Source of the DNA: Rhodococcus sp. 1163
GTDB taxonomy: Bacteria > Actinomycetota > Actinomycetes > Mycobacteriales > Mycobacteriaceae
Length of the DNA: 64,000 nt
Direction of reading: 5' to 3'
NCBI RefSeq assembly: GCF_002091985.1
Contig: NZ_MKKX01000017.1
Coordinates: 1 to 64,000 of the forward strand
Shown piece by piece: positions 45,607 to 55,574 of the stretch. How positions within the stretch are numbered: position 1 is the first letter of the stretch; each line of letters opens with the position of its first letter. The notes under the pieces are model-generated. The model was not told the origin of the DNA, ran no database searches, and was given only the letters and a program-made list of their open reading frames with translations. The position numbers and the translations under genes were made by a program.

Positions 45607-45644
45607 TCACGAGCCTTCCCGTAGCGCGGCCTTGCCACCATAAT

Positions 45645-45658
45645 GAGAACCTGTTCTA
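45645..45658. promoter_or_regulatory. KstR-like box between LLM gene and DUF35/ltp operon
   Basis: GAGAACCTGTTCTA matches the KstR consensus except for G in place of the first T. It lies in the 67-base divergent region and could serve both directions. Confidence 0.75.
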
Positions 45659-45673
45659 CTGAAAAATGTGACT

Positions 45674-46636
45674 ATGGTGAGTACACCACTCAGCGCGCCC
45701 TTGAACAACGCCTTCGACTACACCCGCTCTGTCGGGCCAACCATCGGGGCTTTTTTGACGGGACTGCGCCGCAAGCAATTCATCGGCGGACGAGGAAGCG
45801 ACGGGCGGGTATACGTACCCCCACCCGAATACGACTCCGTCACAAAAGAACCCATCACCGACTTCGTCGACGTCGGTTCCACAGGCACCGTAACTTCGTG
45901 GTCCTGGGTAAACACTCCGTACGACGACCACCCACTCGATCACCCTTTCGCCTTCGCACTGATCCAACTCGACGGCGCGGACACCTCACTCCTTCACGCC
46001 GTCGACGCCGAGTCCGCGGACCGGATGTCCACCGGAATGCGCGTACAGCCGCGATGGGCACAGGACCACACCGGCGACATTCACGACGTCGTGTGCTTCG
46101 AACCTGCGGACCGAGCGGAGGAGTCCGGACCGGAACCCGAAGGTGGGCCCGGGGAAACCGTCGAGATGATCACCACCCCCGTCCGCCTCGAATACACCCA
46201 CACTGCCTCGGCCGAGGAAAGTTACTACCTTCGTGGTCTCGCCGAAGGACGCTTCATCGGGGGTCGAACAGATTCCGAGGGCAAGGTCTACGTCCCGCCG
46301 CGCGGCGCAAGCCCGACGGACGGTCGGCCGACGACGGAGAGGGTCGAACTGCCCGATCACGGCATCATGACGACCTACTGCATCGTCAATGTGCCGTTCA
46401 AGGGCCAGAAGATCAAGCCCCCGTACATTGCGGCATATGTGCTGCTCGACGGCGCCGACATTCCGTTTCAGCATCTGATTCTCGAATGCGATCCGGCGGA
46501 AGTTCGGATGGGGATGCGGGTCGAGGCCAAGTGGAAGCCGCGCGCGGAATGGGGTTACACGCTCGAGAACATCGAGTACTTCAGGCCGACGGGTGAACCC
46601 GACGCCGAGTACGACACCTACAAGCACCACCTCTGA
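45674..46636 (+). CDS. Double DUF35/OB-fold protein, partner of Ltp aldolases (Rv3521-like)
   Basis: A 320-residue protein with two tandem DUF35-type units: FLTGLRRKQFIGGRGSDGRV near 28-47, and YLRGLAEGRFIGGRTDSEGK near 188-207. Each is followed by an OB-fold. DUF35 proteins form complexes with thiolase-like Ltp proteins and are required for retro-aldol cleavage of sterol side chains. The zinc-ribbon cysteines common in other DUF35 proteins are absent here. The start (ATG 45674 or GTG 45668) lacks a ribosome site, so the mRNA may be leaderless. Confidence 0.85.
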   Translation: MVSTPLSAPLNNAFDYTRSVGPTIGAFLTGLRRKQFIGGRGSDGRVYVPPPEYDSVTKEPITDFVDVGSTGTVTSWSWVNTPYDDHPLDHPFAFALIQLDGADTSLLHAVDAESADRMSTGMRVQPRWAQDHTGDIHDVVCFEPADRAEESGPEPEGGPGETVEMITTPVRLEYTHTASAEESYYLRGLAEGRFIGGRTDSEGKVYVPPRGASPTDGRPTTERVELPDHGIMTTYCIVNVPFKGQKIKPPYIAAYVLLDGADIPFQHLILECDPAEVRMGMRVEAKWKPRAEWGYTLENIEYFRPTGEPDAEYDTYKHHL

Positions 46637-46647
46637 GGGGCGAGAGC

Positions 46648-47697
46648 ATGACCGATATCGCAGTGGTGGGCTTCGCACAGGCACCGAATGTCGCACAGAC
46701 GGCGGGTACCACCAACGGCGTCGAGATGCTGGTTCCATGTTTCCAGCAGTTGTATACCGAGTTGGGAATCACGAAGTCCGACATCGGATTCTGGTGCTCG
46801 GGTTCTTCCGACTACCTGGCCGGACGGGCATTTTCTTTCATTTCCGCTATCGACGCCATCGGTGCGGTCCCGCCGATCAACGAGTCTCACGTAGAGATGG
46901 ATGCGGCATGGGCACTGTACGAGGCCTGGATCAAACTGATGACGGGCGAGGTCGAGACAGCTCTGGTGTACGGCTTCGGAAAGTCGTCGGCGGGAACTCT
47001 GGCGAAAATTCTTGCGATGCAACTCGATCCCTACCTCGTCGCTCCGCTGTGGCCGGATTCGCTGTCCATCGCCGGACTGCAGGCGCGTGCCGGGATCGAC
47101 GCCGGGAAGTGGGACGCGCGAGCAATGGCCGAGGTCGCCGTCCGCAACCGTGCCAACGCGCATCCGTTGGCCCAGTTGTCCGGCAACCTCGACATAGAAC
47201 AATTGCTTCAGGCGGACTACATAGCCGATCCCCTGCGCGCACACGATTGCGCGCCGGTGACCGATGGTGCGTCGGCGATCGTGCTCGCTACGGGTGATCG
47301 TGCGCGTTCTCTCCGCGAAAACCCCGCGTGGATAAGTGGAATCGAGCATCTGATCGACTCACCGAACTTCGGCGCACGGGATCTGACGACGGCCCCGTCG
47401 GCATACAACGCCGCCGTGAAAGCGTCGGGCGGTGATCTTGCCGGCATCGAACTGGCCGAACTGCACGCACCGTTCACCCATCAGGAACTGATTCTGTCCG
47501 ACTGGCTCCCCGAGACCGCGACGATCAATCCCTCCGGTGGCACGCTGGTGGGGAACCCGATGTTCTCCGCCGGGCTCGAGCGAATCGGCCATGCGGCGTC
47601 GAGGATCTTCGACGGCAGTGCCGGTCGGGTTCTCGCGCATGCAACGAGCGGCCCACTGCTACAACAAAACTTGGTCGCCGTCATGGAGGGAAGATAA
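46648..47697 (+). CDS. ltp4: Thiolase-like sterol side-chain aldolase (Ltp4-like)
   Basis: A 349-residue lipid-transfer-protein/thiolase-like enzyme. It has the thiolase fold but lacks the normal nucleophilic Cys region, as expected of aldol-lyases: the segment VEMDAAWALYEAWIKLMTGE replaces the Cys loop, and the late part has NPSGGTLVGNPMFSAG. Together with the DUF35 protein, Ltp3/Ltp4 homologues in Rhodococcus remove C24-branched sterol side chains (for example of sitosterol). The gene order Rv3521-Rv3522-Rv3523 is kept. GGGGCGAGAG precedes the ATG. Confidence 0.85.
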   Translation: MTDIAVVGFAQAPNVAQTAGTTNGVEMLVPCFQQLYTELGITKSDIGFWCSGSSDYLAGRAFSFISAIDAIGAVPPINESHVEMDAAWALYEAWIKLMTGEVETALVYGFGKSSAGTLAKILAMQLDPYLVAPLWPDSLSIAGLQARAGIDAGKWDARAMAEVAVRNRANAHPLAQLSGNLDIEQLLQADYIADPLRAHDCAPVTDGASAIVLATGDRARSLRENPAWISGIEHLIDSPNFGARDLTTAPSAYNAAVKASGGDLAGIELAELHAPFTHQELILSDWLPETATINPSGGTLVGNPMFSAGLERIGHAASRIFDGSAGRVLAHATSGPLLQQNLVAVMEGR

Positions 47698-48867
47698 GTG
47701 AGCAAGCAACCCGCTGCGGTACTGGGTACCGGCCAGACTCACTATGTCGCCAAGCGACACGATGTTTCGATGTCCGGACTCGTGCGCGAGGCGATCGACC
47801 GCGCGATGATCGACGCCGAGGTGTCGTGGGATGACATCGATGCGGTCGTCATCGGCAAGGCACCCGACCTGTTCGAGGGCGTCATGATGCCCGAGTTGTT
47901 CATGGCCGACGCCATCGGCGCCACCGGCAAGCCGCTCCTACGCGTCCACACTGCCGGTTCGGTGGGTGGCTCGACGGCCATCGTGGCGTCGTCGTTGGTG
48001 CAGTCGGGCGTACACAAACGTGTTCTCGCCGTAGCTTGGGAGAAGCAATCGGAGAGCAATGCCATGTGGGCCTTGTCGATTCCGGTTCCGTTCAACATGC
48101 CCGTCGGTGCGGGCGCCGGTGGATACTTTGCGCCACATATCCGCTCGTACATCCGCCGTTCGAGTGCACCCGAGCACATCGGCGCCATGGTAGCGGTGAA
48201 GGACCGGCTCAACGGGAGCCGGAATCCCTACGCGCACCTCAAGCATCCGGACATCACACTGGAGTCGGTTCAGGCGTCACAGATGCTGTGGGACCCCATC
48301 CGTTACGACGAGACGTGCCCGTCGTCCGATGGGGCCTGCGCGGTGGTGATCGGCGACGAGGCTACTGCCCACGCTCGCGAGGCGGACGGGAAGAAGGTCG
48401 CCTGGATCCACGCTACGTCGATGCGCACCGAGCCAACGACGTTCGCCGGGCGCGACCAGGTCAATCCGCAGGCGGGCCGGGATGCGGCTGCGGCACTGTG
48501 GAAAGCAGCGGGAATCACCGATCCCCTCGAAGAGATCGACGTCGCTGAAATCTACGTTCCGTTCTCGTGGTTCGAACCGATGTGGCTCGAGAACCTCGGA
48601 TTCGTGCCCGAGGGTCAGGGATGGAAACTGACCGAGGCAGGCGACACCGCCATGGGCGGTAAGCTCCCGGTCAACTGCTCCGGCGGCGTTCTGTCGTCCA
48701 ACCCCATCGGGGCGTCGGGAATGATCAGGTTTGCCGAGGCTGCAATGCAGGTTATGCACCGCGCCGGCGAACACCAGGTGGACAATGCCAAGAAAGCCCT
48801 CGGCCACGCCTACGGTGGAGGGTCCCAATATTTTTCCATGTGGGTCGTAGGGAGCGAACAGCCATGA
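47698..48867 (+). CDS. ltp3: Thiolase-like sterol side-chain aldolase (Ltp3-like)
   Basis: A 389-residue thiolase-family protein following ltp4 directly (the stop codon is adjacent to the GTG start, with GGAGGGAAG inside the previous gene). Features are HTAGSVGGSTAIVASSLVQS in the usual nucleophile loop, with Ser or Gly instead of Cys, and NCSGGVLSSNPIGASG near the C-terminus. It acts with Ltp4 and DUF35 in retro-aldol removal of branched side chains in this family. The stop overlaps the next start (ATGA). Confidence 0.86.
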   Translation: MSKQPAAVLGTGQTHYVAKRHDVSMSGLVREAIDRAMIDAEVSWDDIDAVVIGKAPDLFEGVMMPELFMADAIGATGKPLLRVHTAGSVGGSTAIVASSLVQSGVHKRVLAVAWEKQSESNAMWALSIPVPFNMPVGAGAGGYFAPHIRSYIRRSSAPEHIGAMVAVKDRLNGSRNPYAHLKHPDITLESVQASQMLWDPIRYDETCPSSDGACAVVIGDEATAHAREADGKKVAWIHATSMRTEPTTFAGRDQVNPQAGRDAAAALWKAAGITDPLEEIDVAEIYVPFSWFEPMWLENLGFVPEGQGWKLTEAGDTAMGGKLPVNCSGGVLSSNPIGASGMIRFAEAAMQVMHRAGEHQVDNAKKALGHAYGGGSQYFSMWVVGSEQP

Positions 48868-49724
48868 AGTACACGGTCGGTATTGCAATGACACCGCTAC
48901 ACGAACTGCCGGCGCTGGCGAAGACTGCGGAGGAGTGCGGGTTTTCTTCGATCGCGCTGCCGGATTCGTTGTTCTACATGGAAACCCAGTCGACGGACTA
49001 TCCGTACACCCCTGATGGCACACGAATGTGGAATGCCGAGACCCCCTGGGTCGATCCGCTCATCGCGGCGGCAGCAATGGGTGCGGTGACCTCGACCATC
49101 GAGTTCTATACCCAGGTCCTCAAGCTCGGTTCTCGCAATCCGGTTCTGCTTGCCCGCCAGGTAGGTTCGGTTGCTGTACTGACCGACAATCGATTCGGAT
49201 TCGGTGTCGGGATCGGCTGGGCTCCAGAGGAATTCGAATGGTGTGGGGCGCCTTACGCCAAGCGTGGCAAACGCGTCGACGAGATGATCGAGGTTATCAA
49301 GGCGATTCTCGGCGGCGGCATGGTGGAGTACCACGGCGAGTTCTTCGATTTCGACAAGCTTCAGATGAGTCCGGCACCGACGAAGCCAGTTCCGTTCTAT
49401 ATCGGCGGGCACACCGATGTGGCGCTACGACGCGCCGCTCGGGTGGGTGACGGGTGGACCTCGGCGATGATCAAGTTCGACGATCTGGTCACCGTCATCG
49501 CCCGTCTGCGCGAACTCCGAGAGGAGTACGGCACCGCCGACAAACCCTTCGAGATCCAGACCGTGTGCGTCGACCGCTTCGGTAAGGACGGTTACGCCGA
49601 ACTCGAAGACGCCGGTGTCACCGACATCATCTCGGTGCCGTGGATATTCGACGGCATCGGATTCGACGGTCCGCTGGAAGCGAAGCAGGACTCGCTTCGG
49701 AAGTTCGCGGAGAAGTTCATCTAG
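48864..49724 (+). CDS. LLM-class F420-dependent oxidoreductase
   Basis: A 286-residue luciferase-like oxidoreductase of the TIGR03619-type group. It has RNPVLLARQVGSVAVLTDNR near 93-112, FGFGVGIGWAPEEFEWCGAP near 113-132, and PFYIGGHTDVALRRAARVGD near 180-199. It is translationally coupled to ltp3 (ATGA), so it is probably part of side-chain breakdown, perhaps reducing or oxidising an acyl-CoA intermediate. It differs clearly from the other LLM protein of this window. Confidence 0.88.
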   Translation: MKYTVGIAMTPLHELPALAKTAEECGFSSIALPDSLFYMETQSTDYPYTPDGTRMWNAETPWVDPLIAAAAMGAVTSTIEFYTQVLKLGSRNPVLLARQVGSVAVLTDNRFGFGVGIGWAPEEFEWCGAPYAKRGKRVDEMIEVIKAILGGGMVEYHGEFFDFDKLQMSPAPTKPVPFYIGGHTDVALRRAARVGDGWTSAMIKFDDLVTVIARLRELREEYGTADKPFEIQTVCVDRFGKDGYAELEDAGVTDIISVPWIFDGIGFDGPLEAKQDSLRKFAEKFI

Positions 49725-49737
49725 ACGCCCTACACAT

Positions 49738-49781
49738 ACGAGAGCGGCAGTACGTCTTCGAAGACGTACTGCCGCTCTCGT
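49738..49781. terminator. Perfect 44-base palindromic terminator
   Basis: Arms 49738-49758 and 49761-49781 are perfect inverted repeats of 21 bases, between the convergent LLM and cyp125 genes. It starts 13 bases after the LLM stop. Confidence 0.88.
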
Positions 49782-49794
49782 GTCTGCTACCGGG

Positions 49795-51063
49795 TTAGTG
49801 CGGGACTGGGCAGCCGCCCTTGTAGTCGACCTGGAATTCCTTGACTCCGTTGAGCCATCCCGAACGCAGTCGACGTGGATCGCCGAGCTTGGAGATATCG
49901 GGGATGTGGTCGGCGATCGCGTTGAACATCAAATTGATCTCCATCCGCGCGAGATTCGCCCCGATGCAGTAGTGGGCACCGTGGCCACCGAAACCGAGGT
50001 GCGGATTCGGGTCTCGTAGGATGTCGAACTTGTACGGGTCCTCGAAGACATCTTCGTCGAAGTTCGCGGAGCCGTAGAACATCACGACTCGGTCACCGGC
50101 CTTGATCGTGGTGCCGTTCAGGTCGAAATCTTCCTTCGCGGTGCGCTGGAAGGAGGTGACCGGGGTGGCGTAACGAACAACTTCGTCGGCCGTGGTGTCC
50201 GGGCGCTCCTTCTTGTACAACTCCCACTGCTCAGGATTGTCGATGAACGCGCCCATCCCGTGTGTGAGCGCATTGCGGGTGGTCTCGTTGCCCGCGACGG
50301 CAAGAATGATCACGAAGAAGCCGAATTCCTCGGGTGCGAGGTGATCACCGTCGATGTCGGCGTTGATCAGGGTGGTGATGATGTCGTCTTTAGGACACTT
50401 TCGACGCTCGTCCGCGATGCCGTACGCGTACCCGAGAATCTGGGTCGACGCCTCGACCGGGTCGATGTCGAACTCCGGATCGTCGTACGCGGTCATCTCG
50501 TTGGACCAATCGAAGATCTTCTTGCGATCCTCCTGCGGGATCCCGAGCAGATCGGCAATGGCCTGCAACGGCAGCTCCGAGGCGATTTCGGTGACGAAGT
50601 CACCGGTCGGGTTCTCTGCCGCCTTCTTGACGATCTCCTGCGCACGACGCTCGAGCTCGTCGTGCAGGCCACCGATCGCCCTGGGGGTGAATCCCTTGGC
50701 GACGATCTTGCGGGTCTTGGTGTGCTGGGGGGCGTCCTGGTTGATCATCACGAAGCGCTGCAGTTCGATCTGCTCGCGCGTGATGTCGTCGTTGAATCGC
50801 GGCATCGCGGTGTTTTCGAAGCTCGAGAACACGTCGCTGCGCTTGGAGATCTCTTTGATCTCGGCATGCTTGGTGACGACCCAGTATCCGTCGTCGTCGA
50901 ATCCCCCGACGTTGCGCGGCTGCGGGCACCACCAGACCGGAGCTGTCTTGCGAAGCTCGGCGAACTCTTCGACCGGTATCCTCTGTTCGTAGATACTGGG
51001 ATCGGTCGGGTCGAAGCCCTCTGGCAAATCGGGACGAATGAGGTCCTGATGTAGGTCTGTCAC
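49795..51063 (-). CDS. cyp125: Cytochrome P450 CYP125 (sterol C26/C27 hydroxylase)
   Basis: A 422-residue P450 that oxidises the terminal methyl of cholesterol or cholestenone to the acid, starting side-chain degradation. The oxygen-activating helix AVAGNETTRN, EVVRYATPVTSFQRTA and the haem motif FGGHGAHYCIGANLARM, with the axial Cys, agree closely with M. tuberculosis CYP125A1. So do the N-terminal PEGFDPTDPSIYEQRIPVEE and the C-terminal RSGWLNGVKEFQVDY. The GTG at 51063 follows AGGAGAG. A KstR box lies upstream. Confidence 0.94.
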   Translation of the reverse strand: MTDLHQDLIRPDLPEGFDPTDPSIYEQRIPVEEFAELRKTAPVWWCPQPRNVGGFDDDGYWVVTKHAEIKEISKRSDVFSSFENTAMPRFNDDITREQIELQRFVMINQDAPQHTKTRKIVAKGFTPRAIGGLHDELERRAQEIVKKAAENPTGDFVTEIASELPLQAIADLLGIPQEDRKKIFDWSNEMTAYDDPEFDIDPVEASTQILGYAYGIADERRKCPKDDIITTLINADIDGDHLAPEEFGFFVIILAVAGNETTRNALTHGMGAFIDNPEQWELYKKERPDTTADEVVRYATPVTSFQRTAKEDFDLNGTTIKAGDRVVMFYGSANFDEDVFEDPYKFDILRDPNPHLGFGGHGAHYCIGANLARMEINLMFNAIADHIPDISKLGDPRRLRSGWLNGVKEFQVDYKGGCPVPH

Positions 51064-51171
51064 TTGCTCTCCTGACAGTTTCTTGGGTCGATGCACAGGC
51101 TGCGGTCCTGTTCAGGGCCGCCGAGCAGGCTGCGCTCCTGCTCGGAGCCACTTTGTACGGCCGCGCTCTTA

Positions 51172-51185
51172 TGGAACACGTTCTA
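51172..51185. promoter_or_regulatory. KstR box upstream of cyp125
   Basis: TGGAACACGTTCTA matches TNNAACNNGTTNNA. It lies about 110 bases upstream of the cyp125 start, in the divergent region shared with fadA5. Confidence 0.85.
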
Positions 51186-51215
51186 GGTTTATTCAAACAC
51201 AAGGGGTCGAGATAG

Positions 51216-52424
<1,209 letters not shown>

Positions 52425-52440
52425 ACCTCTCAGCTGGAGG

Positions 52441-53136
52441 TCACAGTTGGTTCGGCGGCTTTTTCGTGTCGAGCAGCGCCACATCGTCGCTGCTCGGCGC
52501 GAGCCACGGAATCCACGTTTCGGTGATCAAGCGCCCGTCTCCGGTGAGAATTGCGTCGGGGTCGGGATCTACGAGTACCGGATACGCAGTGGTTGCGCCG
52601 AGTTCGATGTTCTTTACGAGCTTGCCGCTCTCGAGCGTGTAACGGATCGGTACTCGGCAGGACTCGGCATCGAACGCCCACGGCGCTCCGACGTAGATCC
52701 TGCCTCTGCCCATCTCGTCGAGTGCCGTCACCGATCCGTCGACTTCCACCCGCAGCGCCCAGTCGGCGGGGAGCTCGACGTCGAATTCGAATCGGGTGGG
52801 CGCATCCGGTCCGGTCAACTGGATCATCAGCAACGCGCCCTGACCCGGTTTTCGTGACGGGACGATGATGTCGAAGGAGCCGAACGGGTAGAACACGGAA
52901 TCGAACGGTCCTCTGACGGCGTTGTCGATTCCGGTTGCGCACACCATCCTCAGACGGACTGCTGCAGCACCGTCTTCGGAGTGCAAGGTTACCCACTCGT
53001 ACGGATGCGGAGCAGGGCGGCCGTCCGGGGTGTAGGACAACACTGCGCGGAGGAGGGGCTGCTCGATGGCGAGGCCACCGTCGAGCGCATCGAACGATTC
53101 ACTGCGATCGTCAGTCAATGTACTACTGCCCTTCAA
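52441..53136 (-). CDS. Unrecognised protein in the sterol region
   Basis: A protein of about 230 residues with no signal peptide, no membrane helix and no motif I could assign. It is mostly beta-rich with conserved-looking segments PHPYEWVTLHSEDGAAAVRL, FYPFGSFDIIVPSR and YVGAPWAFDAESCRVPIRYT, which suggests a binding or double-jelly-roll-like fold. It starts with TTG at 53136 or 53118. The neighbours are fadA5 (convergent) and an EspR-like regulator; no KstR box precedes it. A role in sterol use is only positional. Confidence 0.6.
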   Translation of the reverse strand: MKGSSTLTDDRSESFDALDGGLAIEQPLLRAVLSYTPDGRPAPHPYEWVTLHSEDGAAAVRLRMVCATGIDNAVRGPFDSVFYPFGSFDIIVPSRKPGQGALLMIQLTGPDAPTRFEFDVELPADWALRVEVDGSVTALDEMGRGRIYVGAPWAFDAESCRVPIRYTLESGKLVKNIELGATTAYPVLVDPDPDAILTGDGRLITETWIPWLAPSSDDVALLDTKKPPNQL

Positions 53137-53296
53137 CGCCTCGCCAGCACTATCGACGGCGAACCGGCGACTGAACCATCCCTTGTTGAGGATTCAAGCG
53201 CATCAGCTACTTTTCAGCAACCCCCAGGTTTCAAGAATAGCTGCTCGCGGCCATGTCTATCGACAAATCGCCGTCCGAATGTGTGCAGGACGCGCC

Positions 53297-53725
53297 CTAT
53301 CCGGTGCTGTCCGGCGGAACCTCCGGAAGACCTTCACTGGCTCGCAACTTCTCCGCCATCGAACTCAGGAGATTCTGCGACTCCGCGGACAGGTCGAAAG
53401 CCCTGGTCGCCAGCCGCCGTAGGCCGTAGCCCTTCAGCTGCGCGAGAAGCTCGAGATCGTGATCGACTTTGGCGGCGTAGATGTCGTTGAAGAAGTAGTC
53501 CGGTTCGACCTTGAAGAAGCGAGCCAGTGCGGCAACCGTTTCGTCCGACGGGTTGTTGCGCTGACCGGACCGCAGCTGCGAAATGTACGGCTTGGAAATT
53601 TGATGTCCGCTGCCGGCGAGCGCATCGGCAACTTCGGCATTGGTGTGAGGCCTGCGGCCAGGGGGATGCACGATGCTGAAGAGCTTGTTCAGACGTGCCG
53701 CGAAGTCGATCGACATCGGGGACAT
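53297..53725 (-). CDS. EspR-like XRE-family DNA-binding protein
   Basis: A 142-residue protein. The N-terminal helix-turn-helix region runs from MSIDFAARLNKLFSIVHPPG to ISKPYISQLRSGQRNNPSDE and then VAALARFFKVEPDYFF. The C-terminal dimerisation part is helical (LLAQLKGYGLRRLATRAFDL). Layout and wording are strikingly like EspR of M. tuberculosis, a nucleoid-associated protein that controls ESX-1. Here it lies beside sterol genes, 250 bases from the divergent echA20-ipdABC operon, and might influence it. AAGGATG lies just before the ATG. Confidence 0.83.
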   Translation of the reverse strand: MSPMSIDFAARLNKLFSIVHPPGRRPHTNAEVADALAGSGHQISKPYISQLRSGQRNNPSDETVAALARFFKVEPDYFFNDIYAAKVDHDLELLAQLKGYGLRRLATRAFDLSAESQNLLSSMAEKLRASEGLPEVPPDSTG

Positions 53726-53930
53726 TTCATCCTTCCGGAACGGAGAGGCACCGCCCGCATGAGGCGCCGTAACGATAACGAAAAGGTAACTCTATACCCG
53801 GTAGTCGACTGTTTTCCGCTGATCAACAGACATGTTGATCTTGTAATTCGATGAAAACCGCGGAAACGACCCTTTCGAGCAGAGCCCCGAACCGTCGAGA
53901 AGACCGATATCGCTGTCTTCGTGTTAACCT

Positions 53931-53944
53931 ACCAAGCACTTGCT
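53931..53944. promoter_or_regulatory. KstR2 box upstream of echA20-ipdABC
   Basis: ACCAAGCACTTGCT fits the KstR2 consensus ANCAAGNNCTTGNT and lies 32 bases before the echA20 start. It is distinct from the KstR boxes of the other genes. Confidence 0.85.
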
Positions 53945-53976
53945 TGTTTTTCAGCTTACGTGAGGATCCTTGATCA

Positions 53977-54744
53977 ATGGCAATCACTTCGAGCACCACC
54001 GACGGAATCACCGTCGTCACGGTCGACTACCCACCCGTCAATGCGTATCCGACGCAAGGATGGTTCGACTTCGCTGACATAGTCACCGCAGCTAGCCGCG
54101 ACGAGAACACACGCGTCGTGGTCGTGCGAGCGGAGAACCGCGGGTTCTGCGCGGGCGTCGATATCAAGGAGTTCGCGCGCGACTCCGGGCACGGACGCCT
54201 CATCGACGCCAACCGGGGATGCGCCGCCGCGTTCGCAGCGGTCTACGACTGCGCGGTCCCGGTCATCAGCGCCGTGCAGGGATTCTGCCTCGGCGGGGGC
54301 ATCGGGATCGTCGGTAACTCCGACATCATCGTGGCTTCCGACGACGCAACCTTCGGACTCCCCGAGGTCGACCGCGGCGCCCTGGGCGCGGCGACGCATC
54401 TGTCCCGACTCGTCCCACAGCACCTCATGCGCGCGCTGTTCTTCACCGCGTCCACCATCACCGCGCAGCAGTTGGAGCACCACGGCTCGGTCTACCGAGT
54501 GGTTCCGCGAGCGGAACTGGACGATACGGCCTTGGAAATCGCACGCGATATCGCGGCCAAGGACCCGCGGGTGATCCGAGCCGCGAAGGAAGCACTCAAC
54601 GGTATCGATCTGCAGCCGGTACACAGAAGCTACCGCTACGAGCAAGGCTTCACCTTCGAACTGAACCTGTCGGGAGCCGCCGACGAGATCCGCGCATCGT
54701 TCGAGGACGATCTCGCACGTGCCAAAGGAGCAGCAGCAAAATGA
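53977..54744 (+). CDS. echA20: Enoyl-CoA hydratase-family ring-cleavage enzyme EchA20
   Basis: A 255-residue crotonase-fold enzyme. In actinobacterial sterol breakdown EchA20 opens ring D by hydrolysis of a cyclic ketone CoA ester. Motifs are RGFCAGVDIKEFA near 54-66 and FCLGGGIGIVGNSDIIVA near 95-112 with the oxyanion Gly residues; the usual Glu of hydratases is replaced in the GLPEVDRGALGAATH segment. It is first in a four-gene operon under a KstR2 box and overlaps ipdA by ATGA. Confidence 0.92.
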   Translation: MAITSSTTDGITVVTVDYPPVNAYPTQGWFDFADIVTAASRDENTRVVVVRAENRGFCAGVDIKEFARDSGHGRLIDANRGCAAAFAAVYDCAVPVISAVQGFCLGGGIGIVGNSDIIVASDDATFGLPEVDRGALGAATHLSRLVPQHLMRALFFTASTITAQQLEHHGSVYRVVPRAELDDTALEIARDIAAKDPRVIRAAKEALNGIDLQPVHRSYRYEQGFTFELNLSGAADEIRASFEDDLARAKGAAAK

Positions 54745-55574
54745 CAGCAATGCGCAACAAAGTACTTACCGCCGACGACGTCGCGGGCCGGCTGAAGAGC
54801 GGCATGACGATCGGCATCGGGGGCTGGGGATCACGTCGTAAGCCGATGGCTCTGATCCAGGCGATCCTTCGCTCGGACGTGACCGATCTGACTGTCGTCA
54901 GCTTCGGCGGACCGGACGTCGGCTTGCTCTGTGCCGCAGGGAAATTGAAGAAGCTCTACTTCGGCTTCGTCTCCCTCGACTCGATTCCGTACGACCCGTA
55001 CTTCTCCGCAGCCCGCACGGCCGGAGCGATCGAGATCCGCGAGCTCGACGAGGGCATGGTCAACACCGGCCTCCAGGCTGCCGCACAGCGACTGCCGTTC
55101 CTGCCGATGCGTGCCGGTCTCGGTTCCGATGTGCCGAAGTACTTCCCCGAGTTGAAGACCGTTGTCTCGCCGTACGACGATGCCAGCGAACTCATCGCGA
55201 TGCCTGCTCTCGAACTCGATGCCGCGCTGGTTCACCTGAACCTCGCCGACGCCCACGGCAACGCCGCATACCTCGGCCCGGACCCGTACTTCGACGACCT
55301 GTTCTGCCTTGCTGCCGAACAGCGTTTCGTCTCCGTCGAACGCATCGTCGATACCGCAGAGCTCGTTGCAAGCGCTCCCCCACAGGCTCTCCTGCTGAAC
55401 CGAATGATGGTCGACGGTGTGGTGGAGGCACCGGGCGGTGCCGGATTCACCTCGTGCGTACCTGATTACGGTCGCGACGAAGAACTCCAGAAACAGTATG
55501 CGGAGGCAGCGTCCGAACCCGACGGGTGGAAGCGCTTCGCTCAGCTGACAAATCAGGAAGGGGCGTCCGCATGA
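54741..55574 (+). CDS. ipdA: IpdA, alpha subunit of COCHEA-CoA hydrolase
   Basis: A 277-residue CoA-transferase-I fold subunit that, with IpdB, opens ring C of the steroid (hydrolysis of the COCHEA-CoA ring). It contains SGMTIGIGGWGSRRKPMALI near 20-39, SFGGPDVGLL near 53-62, and the MRAGLGSDVPKYFPELKTV region. Known IpdAB is a hydrolase that no longer transfers CoA. ATGA overlaps join it to echA20 and ipdB, so the subunits are made in balance. Confidence 0.93.
   Translation: MTAMRNKVLTADDVAGRLKSGMTIGIGGWGSRRKPMALIQAILRSDVTDLTVVSFGGPDVGLLCAAGKLKKLYFGFVSLDSIPYDPYFSAARTAGAIEIRELDEGMVNTGLQAAAQRLPFLPMRAGLGSDVPKYFPELKTVVSPYDDASELIAMPALELDAALVHLNLADAHGNAAYLGPDPYFDDLFCLAAEQRFVSVERIVDTAELVASAPPQALLLNRMMVDGVVEAPGGAGFTSCVPDYGRDEELQKQYAEAASEPDGWKRFAQLTNQEGASA

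Noticed and set aside
43579..45624. Long frames antisense to fadD and the F420 oxidoreductase
   Set aside because: They overlap well-supported enzymes and have Arg/Gly-rich translations with no ribosome sites.
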